NCBI RefSeq assembly: GCF_002735925.1 | Contig: NZ_PEDL01000018.1 | Coordinates: 1-60,473, forward strand | Direction: 5' to 3' | DNA: 60,473 nt | DNA from: Sporanaerobium hydrogeniformans | GTDB lineage: Bacteria; Bacillota; Clostridia; Lachnospirales; Cellulosilyticaceae | Program-made: the position numbers and the translations under genes | In this document: one piece after another, positions 1 to 8,179 of the stretch | Layout of the letters: every line of letters starts with the position of its first letter | How positions within the stretch are numbered: the first letter of the stretch is position 1 | The notes under the pieces: model-generated | Databases searched by the model: none | The model's input: the letters and a program-made list of their open reading frames with translations, nothing else | Told to the model about the DNA's origin: nothing

Positions 1-1
1 C

Positions 2-85
2 ATGGATGAAATATTCTTACCATACATGCTTAACAAGCAAGGACAGACTTTCTTCCAAGCATACCAACAAAAATTACTAGAATAA
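2..85 (+). CDS. C-terminal end of an unidentified phage protein (5' part outside the window)
   Basis: An open frame runs from the window edge to TAA at 83-85 and codes for about 27 residues ending in QAYQQKLLE. An ATG sits at position 2, but no ribosome site can be judged because the sequence starts here. It most likely is the tail of an early or middle phage gene upstream of the antirepressor. I do not recognise the family. Confidence 0.35.
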   Translation: MDEIFLPYMLNKQGQTFFQAYQQKLLE

Positions 86-110
86 TAAAATCTGATTTTT
101 AAATTACACA

Positions 111-137
111 GGGTGGCTGAATTTTAGGCTACCCTTT
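111..137 (+). terminator. Possible hairpin terminator before the antirepressor
   Basis: GGGT-G-GC (from 111) can pair with the arm ending ACCC (131-134), with one G-U pair and a small AT-rich loop, followed by only three T residues. It may separate the upstream gene from the antirepressor, whose ribosome site begins directly after it. Confidence 0.3.
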
Positions 138-151
138 AGGAGGTGCTAAAT

Positions 152-730
152 ATGTACGAGTTATTAAACATTGAGGTTAAAGATGGTAAGCAGCTAATTA
201 GTGGTAGAGAGTTACATGAAAAATTAAAGGTACAACAAGATTTTAGTGATTGGATGAAAAAACAACTTGAATTAGTAGATGCGGAAGAAAATATTGATTA
301 TACTCGCTTCCCTTTTAAAAGGGCAGGGAATAATGCAACATTGATAGAGTATTCACTAACCGTTGATATTGCTAAAGAAATATGTATGGTTGTTGGTGCT
401 TCTCCTAGGACTAATGAGGAGACTAGAATATTAAGTAAGAAAATTAGAAAGTATTTCATAGGATGCGAGAAATTAGCTAAGCAACTTACTACTTACTATG
501 ATGAAAAATTTGCAATTATCTCCGACAGGTTGGATCGTACGGAGAAGCTCATAGGGCTTAGAAGTAAATCTGTATTCAATTATGGAAGGTACATAAAAAA
601 TAAGATGGGTATTAACAGAGCTACCAAGGACTATGACAATGTTAAGATGGTTCTTTTCGCTGAACTTGGTGTGAATATGTGGGAGCAAATTGACTACTCT
701 TTAGATGTTATCGCCAAGAGAGAGTATTAA
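152..730 (+). CDS. Phage antirepressor, AntA/AntB-domain protein
   Basis: A 192-residue protein. Residues about 2-105 match the AntA/AntB antirepressor domain: the start SGRELHEKLKVQQDFSDWM, then an EYSLTVDIAKEICMV segment followed by a basic helix. Such proteins bind or displace the phage repressor or act as DNA-binding regulators; the precise target here is unknown. The C-terminal half (about 110-192) is divergent and may be a different DNA-binding or effector domain. I start at ATG 152 because AGGAGGT lies 7 bases upstream; an upstream in-frame GTG (143) would sit inside that site. The next open frame overlaps its last codons. Confidence 0.75.
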   Translation: MYELLNIEVKDGKQLISGRELHEKLKVQQDFSDWMKKQLELVDAEENIDYTRFPFKRAGNNATLIEYSLTVDIAKEICMVVGASPRTNEETRILSKKIRKYFIGCEKLAKQLTTYYDEKFAIISDRLDRTEKLIGLRSKSVFNYGRYIKNKMGINRATKDYDNVKMVLFAELGVNMWEQIDYSLDVIAKREY

Positions 731-1073
731 ATTGCATATGAGTGTTAAGCAGCCAGGGGAAGCATTTTGGCAGAGTAAATATGGACCGGCTAAAAGCACA
801 CAAACTTTAAGAGGTTGGGTAGGAGATATGTGTAAGATACTTAAGAAGTTAGATCCAAACGCACCACATTTCACACCTCATTCATTTAGGCATAGTTTCT
901 TAGAGAACACAACAAATGGAACACATTATTTATGTGAAGAAATAGGAAGGCCATTAACTATGGAAGAGGCCCAGCTATTAGCACATCACAAGTCAATCGA
1001 CATGACCAAGTCTTACTTAAAGCCAAAGGATAATGAGTTGATTTTCGGACTATTTGGCATAAAAATAGCATAG
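705..1073 (+). CDS. Truncated tyrosine-recombinase-like protein (catalytic C-terminal part only)
   Basis: A 122-residue frame with the C-terminal catalytic boxes of tyrosine recombinases: HSFRHSF (HxxR box, about residues 63-69), then LAHHKSIDMTKSYLK (second His region and a Tyr that fits the nucleophile). The N-terminal core-binding domain and the first catalytic Arg are missing, so recombinase activity is doubtful. Starts are possible at ATG 705 (inside the antirepressor), TTG 732 or ATG 738; none has a strong ribosome site, which also fits a remnant. Its place between antirepressor and late regulator is not the usual integrase position next to an attachment site. Confidence 0.55.
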   Translation: MLSPRESIKLHMSVKQPGEAFWQSKYGPAKSTQTLRGWVGDMCKILKKLDPNAPHFTPHSFRHSFLENTTNGTHYLCEEIGRPLTMEEAQLLAHHKSIDMTKSYLKPKDNELIFGLFGIKIA

Positions 1074-1080
1074 TAAACGA

Positions 1081-1133
1081 GTTTATGTATGCAATAACTC
1101 TTACTAGTATGGGTTTATGTATGCAATAACTCT
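1081..1133 (+). repeat. Two direct 21-bp repeats, 32 bp apart
   Basis: The 21 bases at 1081-1101 recur exactly at 1113-1133 with an 11-base spacer, giving a period of 32 bp, about three helical turns. They lie just after the recombinase-like frame and about 160 bp before the late-regulator start. Identical, same-facing sites on one helix face suggest a regulator-binding pair, but no protein can be assigned. Confidence 0.8.
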
Positions 1134-1293
1134 GTTCAAATGGCTTTAAATACACTTTTGTACTACAGAAACACCCAAAGTATAGTAAAGTAAATAAAAG
1201 TATAGTATAGAAAAGTAAAGGAAAGAAGAAATAAAATAAACCAAAACCGTGTTGTTGTCAAGACCTTTTTTGAAAAGTTTGGAGGGATACACA

Positions 1294-1707
1294 TTGGACA
1301 TTATTAAGACTCTTAAGGATATCAAATATATAAAAATGGAAGCTGATTATACAAAGGATAAACTAGAAGAGATAAGAGAGAGAAGAAAAAGTATTAAATC
1401 ATCTAGCAATAGTAATATAGCACCAGGTAGTCACGTTTCCACACCAAATAGTAGCATGATAGATTCTATCGTAAGTATTGAAGAACTAGAAAAGATGCTA
1501 GATGCTAAATTATCTCATATGTATAAATTAGAAAATGAAGTTGTAGAGAAATTAGAAGTACTAGAACCTAAAGAAAGAGTGGTTATTAAACTCCATTATT
1601 TTGAAGGAGAAACATTAGAACATATTTGTGGAGTTATAAAATATAGTTGGAGACACACTATGAGGATTTACAAAGGAGCTATGGAAAAACTTAAAAAGAT
1701 GGCATAG
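1294..1707 (+). CDS. Sigma-70 region-4-like late transcription regulator (ArpU/RinA-type position)
   Basis: A 137-residue, highly charged protein. Residues about 90-137 read as a helix-turn-helix of sigma region-4 type: LEPKERVVIKLHYFEGETLEHICGV..., ending in a basic helix. The first half is predicted helical. Proteins of this kind directly before HNH and terminase genes in Firmicute phages switch on late structural genes. I use TTG 1294 because GGAGGG (1281-1286) lies 7 bases upstream; the longer frame from 1249 lacks a site. The direct repeats at 1081-1133 lie just upstream. The function is assigned from the motif and place. Confidence 0.65.
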   Translation: MDIIKTLKDIKYIKMEADYTKDKLEEIRERRKSIKSSSNSNIAPGSHVSTPNSSMIDSIVSIEELEKMLDAKLSHMYKLENEVVEKLEVLEPKERVVIKLHYFEGETLEHICGVIKYSWRHTMRIYKGAMEKLKKMA

Positions 1708-1820
1708 AATGTCATATAGAAAATGTGATATTGTTAAAATGTGCTTATTAAATAAATGGTAAATCGTTGCTACCTGAAGAACAGTAGGATGCAACAAAAA
1801 CAAAACGGAATATATTACAT

Positions 1821-1876
1821 AAAGAGAGTATGGGTTAGCCTTGTAGTGGTGTGCAGCTTCCATACTCTTTTTGTTT
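1821..1876 (+). terminator. Long-stem hairpin with T-rich tail before the HNH gene
   Basis: AGAGTATGG (1825-1833) pairs with CCATACTCT (1860-1868), extended outward by one G-U and three A-T pairs. The loop is 26 bases and TTGTTTT follows. It could end transcription of the regulator or act as a processing site just upstream of the HNH ribosome site at 1881-1886. Confidence 0.4.
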
Positions 1877-1895
1877 TAGAAAGGAGAGTGGCATT

Positions 1896-2249
1896 ATGGC
1901 AAAGGAGTTTAGTAAAAGATTCTACAACTCTAAACACTGGAAAAGATGTAGAGAGAGCTATATAAATAAAACCATAGATAAGCTTTGTGAAAGATGTGGA
2001 GAGCCAGGCGTAGAAGTGCACCACAAGATACATTTAACACCTAAAAATATCAATGACACAAACATAAAACTTAGCCACAATAACTTAGAGTTACTTTGTT
2101 ATGACTGCCATCAAAACGAGCACTACAGAAAGAGCGATGTTAAAAGTGATGATGTTATGTTTGATGGTAACGGAGACTTAGTGTATAGTCCCCCCATAAA
2201 ACAATTGTATGGTCAAATTCACAAGACCGAGAGTTCGAGCTTCAAATAA
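1896..2249 (+). CDS. HNH endonuclease, packaging-associated
   Basis: A 117-residue HNH protein. CxxC at residues 31-34 and CxxC at 68-71 frame a structural zinc site. The catalytic segment EVHHKIHLTP holds the HH pair (42-43), followed by HNNLELLC and CHQNEH. In HK97-like phages an HNH protein next to the terminase stimulates TerL cutting at cos sites. The start at ATG 1896 has AAGGAG 9 bases upstream. A C-rich stretch within and after its 3' end (2189-2280) may contain the cos site. It is followed at once by the small terminase gene. Confidence 0.88.
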   Translation: MAKEFSKRFYNSKHWKRCRESYINKTIDKLCERCGEPGVEVHHKIHLTPKNINDTNIKLSHNNLELLCYDCHQNEHYRKSDVKSDDVMFDGNGDLVYSPPIKQLYGQIHKTESSSFK

Positions 2250-2280
2250 CACACAGGAAATTTTCATATAACCCCACCCC
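2186..2280 (+). other. Candidate cos (DNA packaging) region
   Basis: The HNH 3' end and the short gap before the small terminase contain two C-tracts in otherwise AT-rich DNA: a run near 2189-2195 and a CCCCACCCC tract at 2272-2280. HNH-encoding phages of this class often have cos at exactly this point. No overhang can be read from one integrated copy. Confidence 0.3.
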
Positions 2281-2298
2281 ATGAAAGGAGATGAATTT

Positions 2299-2646
2299 AT
2301 GGGAACTTCAATAAACAAAGATTATATTTCAAAAGAGAATAAGAGACTTACTAAGATTTTCAAGGACATTGACCCAAAAAAGAAACAGACAGTACAAGGG
2401 CTCATAGAGGAAGCTGCTTTTATGCGTGGAACTATGAATGCGCTCAAGGAAGATTTGCTGGAAGAAGGCCCTATTGATGAAATGTGCCAAGGAGAGTATA
2501 CAATACTTAGAGAGCACCCTAGCGCAAAGCTCTACAACACAACCATACAGCGCTACACAGCCATTATAGACAAGCTAACTAACTTGCTCCCAAAAGATGT
2601 GCCAAAGAATACAGATGATGGTTTTGACGGATTTATGGGTGGATAA
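2299..2646 (+). CDS. Phage terminase small subunit
   Basis: A 115-residue protein, mostly helical, lying between the HNH gene and the large terminase. The central part (AAFMRGTMNALKEDLLEEGPIDE, then HPSAKLYNTTIQRYTAIIDKL) matches the P27-like small terminases of Firmicute phages, which recognise packaging DNA as oligomeric rings and recruit TerL. ATG 2299 is preferred over ATG 2281 because AAAGGAG (2284-2290) lies just upstream of it. The acidic, glycine-rich tail is typical. TerL begins two bases after its stop. Confidence 0.8.
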   Translation: MGTSINKDYISKENKRLTKIFKDIDPKKKQTVQGLIEEAAFMRGTMNALKEDLLEEGPIDEMCQGEYTILREHPSAKLYNTTIQRYTAIIDKLTNLLPKDVPKNTDDGFDGFMGG

Positions 2647-2648
2647 GT

Positions 2649-4358
2649 ATGGCTAAAATAATCCAAAAGAAACTTAAAATCATCTATGAGTTAACTTACA
2701 ATCCAATCTTTGAATATTGGGAGCAGATAAAAAACAAAGAGGTTGTTGTAAGCATTAAGGTTTATAAAGTCTACAAAGAGATTGTAAGGTTTTTGAATGA
2801 TCCAGAGTCAGAATGGGAGTACGACAATAAAAAAGCTAACCATGCTTTAGAGTTTATAGAGAACTTCTGCAAGCATAGCAAGGGTAAGCTGGGCGGCAAG
2901 CCATTTATTATGGAACTGTGGCAAAAAGCTTTAGTTGGCGCAGCTTTTGGGATAGTACACAAGATAGATGGACTTAGAAAATACCAAGAAGTCTTACTTA
3001 TTGTGGCACGTAAAAATGGCAAATCTACTTTAGCAGCAGCAATAGGTTTATATCTACAAATTGCAGATGGAGAGCCAGGTGCAGAAATTTATGCAGCAGC
3101 TACCAAGAAAGATCAAGCTAAAATTATTTGGCTAGAAGCTAAGAGAATGGTTAAGAAATCTCCTGTTCTATCTAAGAGAATAAAGGGGCTTGTTGCAGAA
3201 CTTGTTAGTGACTATAACGACAGCGCTTTTAAACCATTAGGTAGTGATAGCGATACACTAGACGGTCTAAATGTCCATGGTGCCCTACTAGACGAGATAC
3301 ACGCATGGAAAGATAAAAATCTATATGACGTTATAGTTGACGGTTGCACAGCAAGAGAGCAACCTTTAATATTTATAACCACAACAGCAGGAACCATACG
3401 AGAGTGTGTATATGATATCAAGTATGATGAAGCTGAAATGGTTATAAATGGCTATGGTCAAGAAGATGGATACAAAAACGAGCGCATGCTTCCAATAATT
3501 TATGAATTAGACAGCAGGGAAGAATGGACAGATGAAAATTGTTGGCAAAAAGCTAATCCAGGGCTAGGCACTATCAAAAAAATAAGTCAACTATCAGACA
3601 AAGTAAATAAGGCCATTGCAAACAATAAGCTAGTCAAAAACCTATTGTGTAAAGATTTTAATATACGAGAAACAAGCACAGAAGCATGGCTGAGCTTTGA
3701 ACAAATAAACAATACAGCAAGATTTGATATAACTGAACTAAAACCAAGATATGGCATAGGTGGTATAGACTTGTCTAAAACAACAGACTTAACTTGCGCA
3801 ACAGTTTTGTTTATGGTTCCAGGAGATACAAATATATATGTAAATCAGATGTACTGGATACCAGAAGACCTTCTAGAACAACGAGCAAAAGAGGACAAGG
3901 TGCCTTATGTTTTATGGCACGATCAAGGATTGCTTAGAACCTGCCAAGGTAGAGACATAAACCCTAAAGATGTATCAGATTGGTTTATGGAAATGCAAAT
4001 AGAACATGACATATACCTTTACGATATCGGATATGATGCATGGTCTACTAAGTATTTTATAAATGATATGGAAAGCAGGTTTGGAAAAATACTTAATCCT
4101 GTTATACAAGGAAAGAAAACTCTTAGCGGACCTATGTATCAACTTGAAGCAGATCTAACAGCTAAGAAGATTATATATAACAACAATCCTATACTTAAAT
4201 GGTGTCTAACTAATACAGCGATAGAAAAGGACAAGAACTTAAACATACAACCATGTAAAACTAATAACGAACGAAGGCGAATAGATGGAATGGCGAGTCT
4301 ATTAGATGCCTATGTAAGATTAAGAGAGAAGTACGAGGAATACCAGTGTGTTATCTAA
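2649..4358 (+). CDS. Phage terminase large subunit (DNA packaging ATPase/nuclease)
   Basis: A full-length TerL of 569 residues. The N-terminal packaging ATPase has Walker A ARKNGKST (residues 120-127) and Walker B LLDEIH (213-218), followed by the ITTTAG coupling motif. The C-terminal RNase H-like nuclease is marked by GGIDLSKTTD and later DIGYDAW, both with expected metal-binding acids. It cuts concatemeric phage DNA and pumps it through the portal. The ATG lies two bases after the small-subunit stop with only a weak ribosome site, suggesting translational coupling. Confidence 0.95.
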   Translation: MAKIIQKKLKIIYELTYNPIFEYWEQIKNKEVVVSIKVYKVYKEIVRFLNDPESEWEYDNKKANHALEFIENFCKHSKGKLGGKPFIMELWQKALVGAAFGIVHKIDGLRKYQEVLLIVARKNGKSTLAAAIGLYLQIADGEPGAEIYAAATKKDQAKIIWLEAKRMVKKSPVLSKRIKGLVAELVSDYNDSAFKPLGSDSDTLDGLNVHGALLDEIHAWKDKNLYDVIVDGCTAREQPLIFITTTAGTIRECVYDIKYDEAEMVINGYGQEDGYKNERMLPIIYELDSREEWTDENCWQKANPGLGTIKKISQLSDKVNKAIANNKLVKNLLCKDFNIRETSTEAWLSFEQINNTARFDITELKPRYGIGGIDLSKTTDLTCATVLFMVPGDTNIYVNQMYWIPEDLLEQRAKEDKVPYVLWHDQGLLRTCQGRDINPKDVSDWFMEMQIEHDIYLYDIGYDAWSTKYFINDMESRFGKILNPVIQGKKTLSGPMYQLEADLTAKKIIYNNNPILKWCLTNTAIEKDKNLNIQPCKTNNERRRIDGMASLLDAYVRLREKYEEYQCVI

Positions 4359-4486
4359 CTGTAAATCTATAGCCGAAAGAAACCTTTAGGAGTGTGGAGT
4401 AAGTTACTACAGTTATTATACAGTCTTTAAGCAACAGACTTTAAACAGGCTTTATTTTTATGCTTAAGGAAAGGAGGAAATATAGT

Positions 4487-5641
4487 TTGAACCCTTTTAA
4501 CAGATTTTTTAACAAGAATCCAACAGGAACAAGATTAAAAATGGTTACACAGCATGGTGCAAGTTTCTACGCTTGGAATGGCAAAATGTATGATAGTGAT
4601 ATTGTTAGATCATGTATAAGACCTTTTTACAAAGCAATAGGTAAATTAGTAGCTAAACACATCATTGACAATGGTAAAGAACTTAAAGTCAACATAGAGC
4701 CATATATTAAGATACTATTAGAAGATCCTAACCCTTATATGACAGGTCAGATGCTACAAGAGAAGCTCGCTATACAACTCAAGCTTAATAATAATGCCTT
4801 TGCTTATATCAACCGAGACGATAACGGATATGCAAATGAGATTTATCCTATACCTGCGACGTTTGCAGAAGCTGTCCATTTACCTAGTGGATACCTAGAT
4901 ATTAAATTCACACTTAAAAATGGGAATATTCTTCAATTTCCGTATGAAGATATTATTCATATCAGACAAGATTTTAATGAGGATGATATTTTTGGAACTA
5001 GTCAAATCAAGGCCATATCTAGTTTGATGAATATTGTAACCACAACAGACCAAGGTATTGTAAATGCAATCAAAAATAGCGCAGTTATTAGGTGGCTATT
5101 AAAATTTAGTAGTTCGCTTAGGCCAGAAGACTTGGAGAAGAATGCAAAAGATTTCGCTGACAGCTTTTTAAGCACAGAATCCAACGGAACAGGAGTTGCA
5201 GCAGTAGATGTTAAAGCAGATGCGCAGCAAATAAAGCAAGATGATTATGTTCCTAACTCTAGCCAGATGGATAGAACAACAGTAAGACTTTATAACCTAT
5301 TCGGCACTAATGAAAAGATTGTACAGAGCAAATACAACGAGGATGAGTGGAATGCTTATTATGAAAGTGAAATTGAACCTATAGCTATACAGTTAGCCAA
5401 TGAGTATTCGCGTAAGATTTTTTCGCGTAGGGAGCGTGCTTTTGGAAATAAAATTGTATTTGAAAGCAGTAGCTTGCAATACGCTGCAATGTCTACAAAG
5501 CTACAACTTATGCAAATGGTAGATAGAGGAGCTATGACACCTAACGAGTGGAGAAAGGTAATGAACCTAGGGCCTATAGAGGGCGGTGAAAAGGCAATAA
5601 GAAGGTTAGACACAGCAGTTGTCAAGGAAGGAGGTAAGTAA
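4487..5641 (+). CDS. Phage portal protein, HK97 family
   Basis: A 384-residue protein in the canonical slot between TerL and the head protease. It has the HK97 portal layout: an N-terminal segment RSCIRPFYKAIGKL, the clip/stem region with EDIIHIRQDF, and a C-terminal stretch GAMTPNEWRKVMNL that closely fits family portals. Twelve copies form the DNA channel. The start is most likely TTG 4487, since AAGGAGG (4471-4477) lies 9 bases before it; ATG 4460 has no site. The stop overlaps the protease start by one base (TAATG). Confidence 0.93.
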   Translation: MNPFNRFFNKNPTGTRLKMVTQHGASFYAWNGKMYDSDIVRSCIRPFYKAIGKLVAKHIIDNGKELKVNIEPYIKILLEDPNPYMTGQMLQEKLAIQLKLNNNAFAYINRDDNGYANEIYPIPATFAEAVHLPSGYLDIKFTLKNGNILQFPYEDIIHIRQDFNEDDIFGTSQIKAISSLMNIVTTTDQGIVNAIKNSAVIRWLLKFSSSLRPEDLEKNAKDFADSFLSTESNGTGVAAVDVKADAQQIKQDDYVPNSSQMDRTTVRLYNLFGTNEKIVQSKYNEDEWNAYYESEIEPIAIQLANEYSRKIFSRRERAFGNKIVFESSSLQYAAMSTKLQLMQMVDRGAMTPNEWRKVMNLGPIEGGEKAIRRLDTAVVKEGGK

Positions 5642-6318
5642 TGGCAAAAGTAAAAATTAAGGGGGCTATTATAAACAATAGCCAAAAGTGGATTTACGAT
5701 TGGTTTGAAATGGATAGCACATGCCCTAATGATGTGGTAAAAGCCCTAGCTATGGACAACGAAGATGTAGAAGTAGAAATTAATAGTGGCGGAGGCGATA
5801 TTTTTGCAGGTAGTGAAATTTACACCATACTAAGAGCAGAAAAACGTTCTAAAAAATGCTATATAGTTGGTTTAGCAGCAAGTGCAGCAAGTGTAATAGC
5901 TATGGCTTGTGAAACATACATGAGTCCAACATCTATGATGATGGTACATAATGTATCGACTTATGCGGATGGTGATTGCAACGTCATGCAACATACAGCA
6001 GACACGTTAAAAAGTGCCAATCAATCCATAGCGCAATCTTATGTTGACAAAACAGGGATGAGTATGGAAGATGCACTTGAAATGATGAATAAAGAAACAT
6101 GGCTAACAGCACAGCAAGCAAAAGAAAAAAAATTAGTAGACGGTATCATGTTTGAAAACAGTCAACCAGCAAGTTTGGTAGCTAGTTTTGAAAACGGAAT
6201 GATACCTTTTTCTATTATTAAAAAAATGCAAAATGAAAGACTAGATAATTTCACAACAGAGAAGAGACAGAAGTTAAACAACAAATACAAATTCCTAAAA
6301 ATGAAAGGGGAAATATAA
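5641..6318 (+). CDS. ClpP-like phage head maturation protease
   Basis: A 225-residue serine protease of the ClpP fold. The glycine-rich INSGGGD loop, GLAASAAS with nucleophile Ser81, MVHN with His103 and KKLVDGI with Asp167 give the full catalytic triad. It digests the scaffold or delta domain during capsid maturation. The ribosome site GGAGG ends the portal gene and the start overlaps the portal stop by one base. The C-terminal 50 residues are basic and may tether the enzyme to the procapsid. Confidence 0.93.
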   Translation: MAKVKIKGAIINNSQKWIYDWFEMDSTCPNDVVKALAMDNEDVEVEINSGGGDIFAGSEIYTILRAEKRSKKCYIVGLAASAASVIAMACETYMSPTSMMMVHNVSTYADGDCNVMQHTADTLKSANQSIAQSYVDKTGMSMEDALEMMNKETWLTAQQAKEKKLVDGIMFENSQPASLVASFENGMIPFSIIKKMQNERLDNFTTEKRQKLNNKYKFLKMKGEI

Positions 6319-6319
6319 A

Positions 6320-7540
6320 ATGCAATTTAAAAATAAAGAAGATTACCAAAACCAAAGAACACAGTTATTGGCAAATGTGAAAGAACTCATTGATGCTGAA
6401 AAGCATGGTGATGCAGAAGTGAAAATGAATGAAGTTGAAACACTTGACAGCAAGTGGGCAGAAGATGCTAAGGAATTAGCCAATAAAGCAGCTCTCGAAG
6501 ACCGCTTTAAAGCATTAAGTTTAGAGAATAAATCTCAAGCTAGAACAGGAGTAACAGTAGGAACATTAGATAACACTTTTGAGAGCGATATCTACAACAG
6601 CAAAGAGTATCGTGTAGCATTTATGAACTATGTTACAAAAGGCGTATCTATTCCATCACAATTCCAAAATGCAGATGCTAATACAAAAACAACAGATGTT
6701 GGAGCTATGATCCCATCTACTGTACTTGAGAAAATTGTTGAAAAGATGGAAGCAACAGGGATGATACTTCCACTTGTTACTCGTACATCAATCAAGGGCG
6801 GTGTAACAGTTCCAATTTCTAATGTTAAACCTGTTGCAACATGGGTAGCAGAAGGCTCAGGAAGCGATAAGCAAAAGAAAACAACAGGCACAATCACATT
6901 TGCTTACCACAAATTAAGATGTGCTGTATCTGTATCTTTAGAAACAGATACTATGGCGCTTCAAATTTTCGAAACTACACTTATCAGCAATGTTGCAGAA
7001 GCTATGGTTAAAGCTATTGAGCAATCAATTTTAACAGGTACAGGCATTGGACAACCAAAAGGAATTTTGAAAGAAACAGTAGTTGCAGGACAAAACATAG
7101 ACATTGCCAAAGCAGGCTCTATTGAATATGCAACGCTTGTTGCAGCAGAAGCAGCTCTGCCACTTGCTTATGAAGCTGATGCAGTATGGTTGATGACTAA
7201 AAAGACATTTATGCAGTTTATCGGTATGGTAGATGCTCAAAAGCAACCTATTGCTAGAGTAAACTACGGTATTAGTGGTAAACCAGAAAGAATATTACTT
7301 GGAAGAACTGTAATTTGCAACGATTACATGGAAAGCTATGTAGCAGCACCAGCAGCAGATTCTGTCGTAGCAGCGTTATTCAACATGAAAGATTATGCAC
7401 TTAACACCAACTTGGACATGACAATTAAACGCTATGAGGACAATGATACAGATGATCAAGTAACAAAAGCGATTATGCTCGTGGATGGTAAAGTGCTAGA
7501 TGTTAACTCTCTTGTTACAGTAACTAAGAAAAGTGCTTAA
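6320..7540 (+). CDS. Major capsid protein, HK97 gp5 fold
   Basis: A 406-residue protein directly after the protease. Residues 1 to about 95 are charged and helical, as expected for the delta domain that the protease removes. After DVGAMIPSTVLEKIVEKME the typical HK97 order follows: N-arm, E-loop with SIKGGVTVPI, then AVSVSLETD and EQSILTGTGIGQPKG before the A-domain. It should form the icosahedral shell. A ribosome site (GGGGA) lies 8 bases before ATG 6320. A hairpin terminator follows the stop. Confidence 0.95.
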   Translation: MQFKNKEDYQNQRTQLLANVKELIDAEKHGDAEVKMNEVETLDSKWAEDAKELANKAALEDRFKALSLENKSQARTGVTVGTLDNTFESDIYNSKEYRVAFMNYVTKGVSIPSQFQNADANTKTTDVGAMIPSTVLEKIVEKMEATGMILPLVTRTSIKGGVTVPISNVKPVATWVAEGSGSDKQKKTTGTITFAYHKLRCAVSVSLETDTMALQIFETTLISNVAEAMVKAIEQSILTGTGIGQPKGILKETVVAGQNIDIAKAGSIEYATLVAAEAALPLAYEADAVWLMTKKTFMQFIGMVDAQKQPIARVNYGISGKPERILLGRTVICNDYMESYVAAPAADSVVAALFNMKDYALNTNLDMTIKRYEDNDTDDQVTKAIMLVDGKVLDVNSLVTVTKKSA

Positions 7541-7542
7541 TT

Positions 7543-7567
7543 AAGGGCGGTCACAGCACCGCCTTTT
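7543..7567 (+). terminator. Hairpin terminator after the capsid gene
   Basis: GGCGGT (7546-7551) pairs with ACCGCC (7558-7563), extended by G-T and two A-T pairs to 7566, with a 6-base loop. The T-run is short (TTTT), so it probably lowers rather than stops readthrough, keeping capsid expression above the connector genes. Confidence 0.6.
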
Positions 7568-7591
7568 AAATTTATGAAGGGTGGTGAGAAT

Positions 7592-7903
7592 ATGCCAGAA
7601 GAACAAAGTGCACTGCTTATAAAATGCAAAATGTATGTCCGCAAGTTTAAAAAGGATGTGCTAGACGAGGAGATACAAGATCTTATTGACTCCGCAAAGG
7701 CTGACTTAAAACTAAGTGGAGTAATTAATCAAGATGAAACTGACCCTCTAATAATACGTGCTATAACTTGCTACTGTAAGGCTAACTTTGGTTATGAAAA
7801 TAAAGAAGCAGAACGCTTTGACAAGTCCTATGAAATGCTCAAGCAGCACCTAAGCCTATGTGAAGAATATACTAAGCCAAAGGTGGTGAGTGATAATGGG
7901 TGA
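7592..7903 (+). CDS. Head-tail connector protein, gp6-like
   Basis: A 103-residue, all-helical protein directly after the capsid. DEEIQDLIDSAKADLKLSGV and DPLIIRAITCYCKANFGYEN are the hallmark helices of gp6-type connectors, which add a ring beneath the portal. ATG 7592 is chosen over 7574 because GGTGGTGAG lies upstream at the right distance. The gene overlaps the next start by 8 bases. Confidence 0.82.
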   Translation: MPEEQSALLIKCKMYVRKFKKDVLDEEIQDLIDSAKADLKLSGVINQDETDPLIIRAITCYCKANFGYENKEAERFDKSYEMLKQHLSLCEEYTKPKVVSDNG

Positions 7904-8177
7904 TTTTATTACACTAATAACTACAATAGAAAGTGATGGGCCATTTGGAGAAAAAACGATAGAAAGTGAGCCTATATATGCAGAAATAAGGTCTATTGGT
8001 ATGCAGGAATTTTACCAGGCGAAAGGACAAGATATTAAAGTTGATATTAAGCTTGTTTTATATGCTAACGAGTATCAAAATCAAGATAAGCTAAAATACA
8101 ATAATGAAACATACAGAATTGTAAGGACATACAGAACTGGATTAGATAAAATCGAGTTAGTATGTGCAAGGGCTTAA
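7896..8177 (+). CDS. Head closure / head-tail adaptor protein, SPP1 gp16-like
   Basis: A 93-residue beta-rich protein in the head-closure position. The segment SIGMQEFYQAKGQDIKVDIKLVLY and the ending NNETYRIVRTYRTGLDKIELVC match small head-closure proteins of Firmicute phages. ATG 7896 has AGGTGGTGA 6 bases upstream. It overlaps the connector gene by 8 bases, pointing to coupled translation. Confidence 0.8.
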   Translation: MGDFITLITTIESDGPFGEKTIESEPIYAEIRSIGMQEFYQAKGQDIKVDIKLVLYANEYQNQDKLKYNNETYRIVRTYRTGLDKIELVCARA

Positions 8178-8179
8178 TT

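Noticed and set aside
1756-1965. A 69-codon frame before and into the HNH gene
   Set aside because: It overlaps the hairpin at 1821-1876 and the true HNH start, with no ribosome site.
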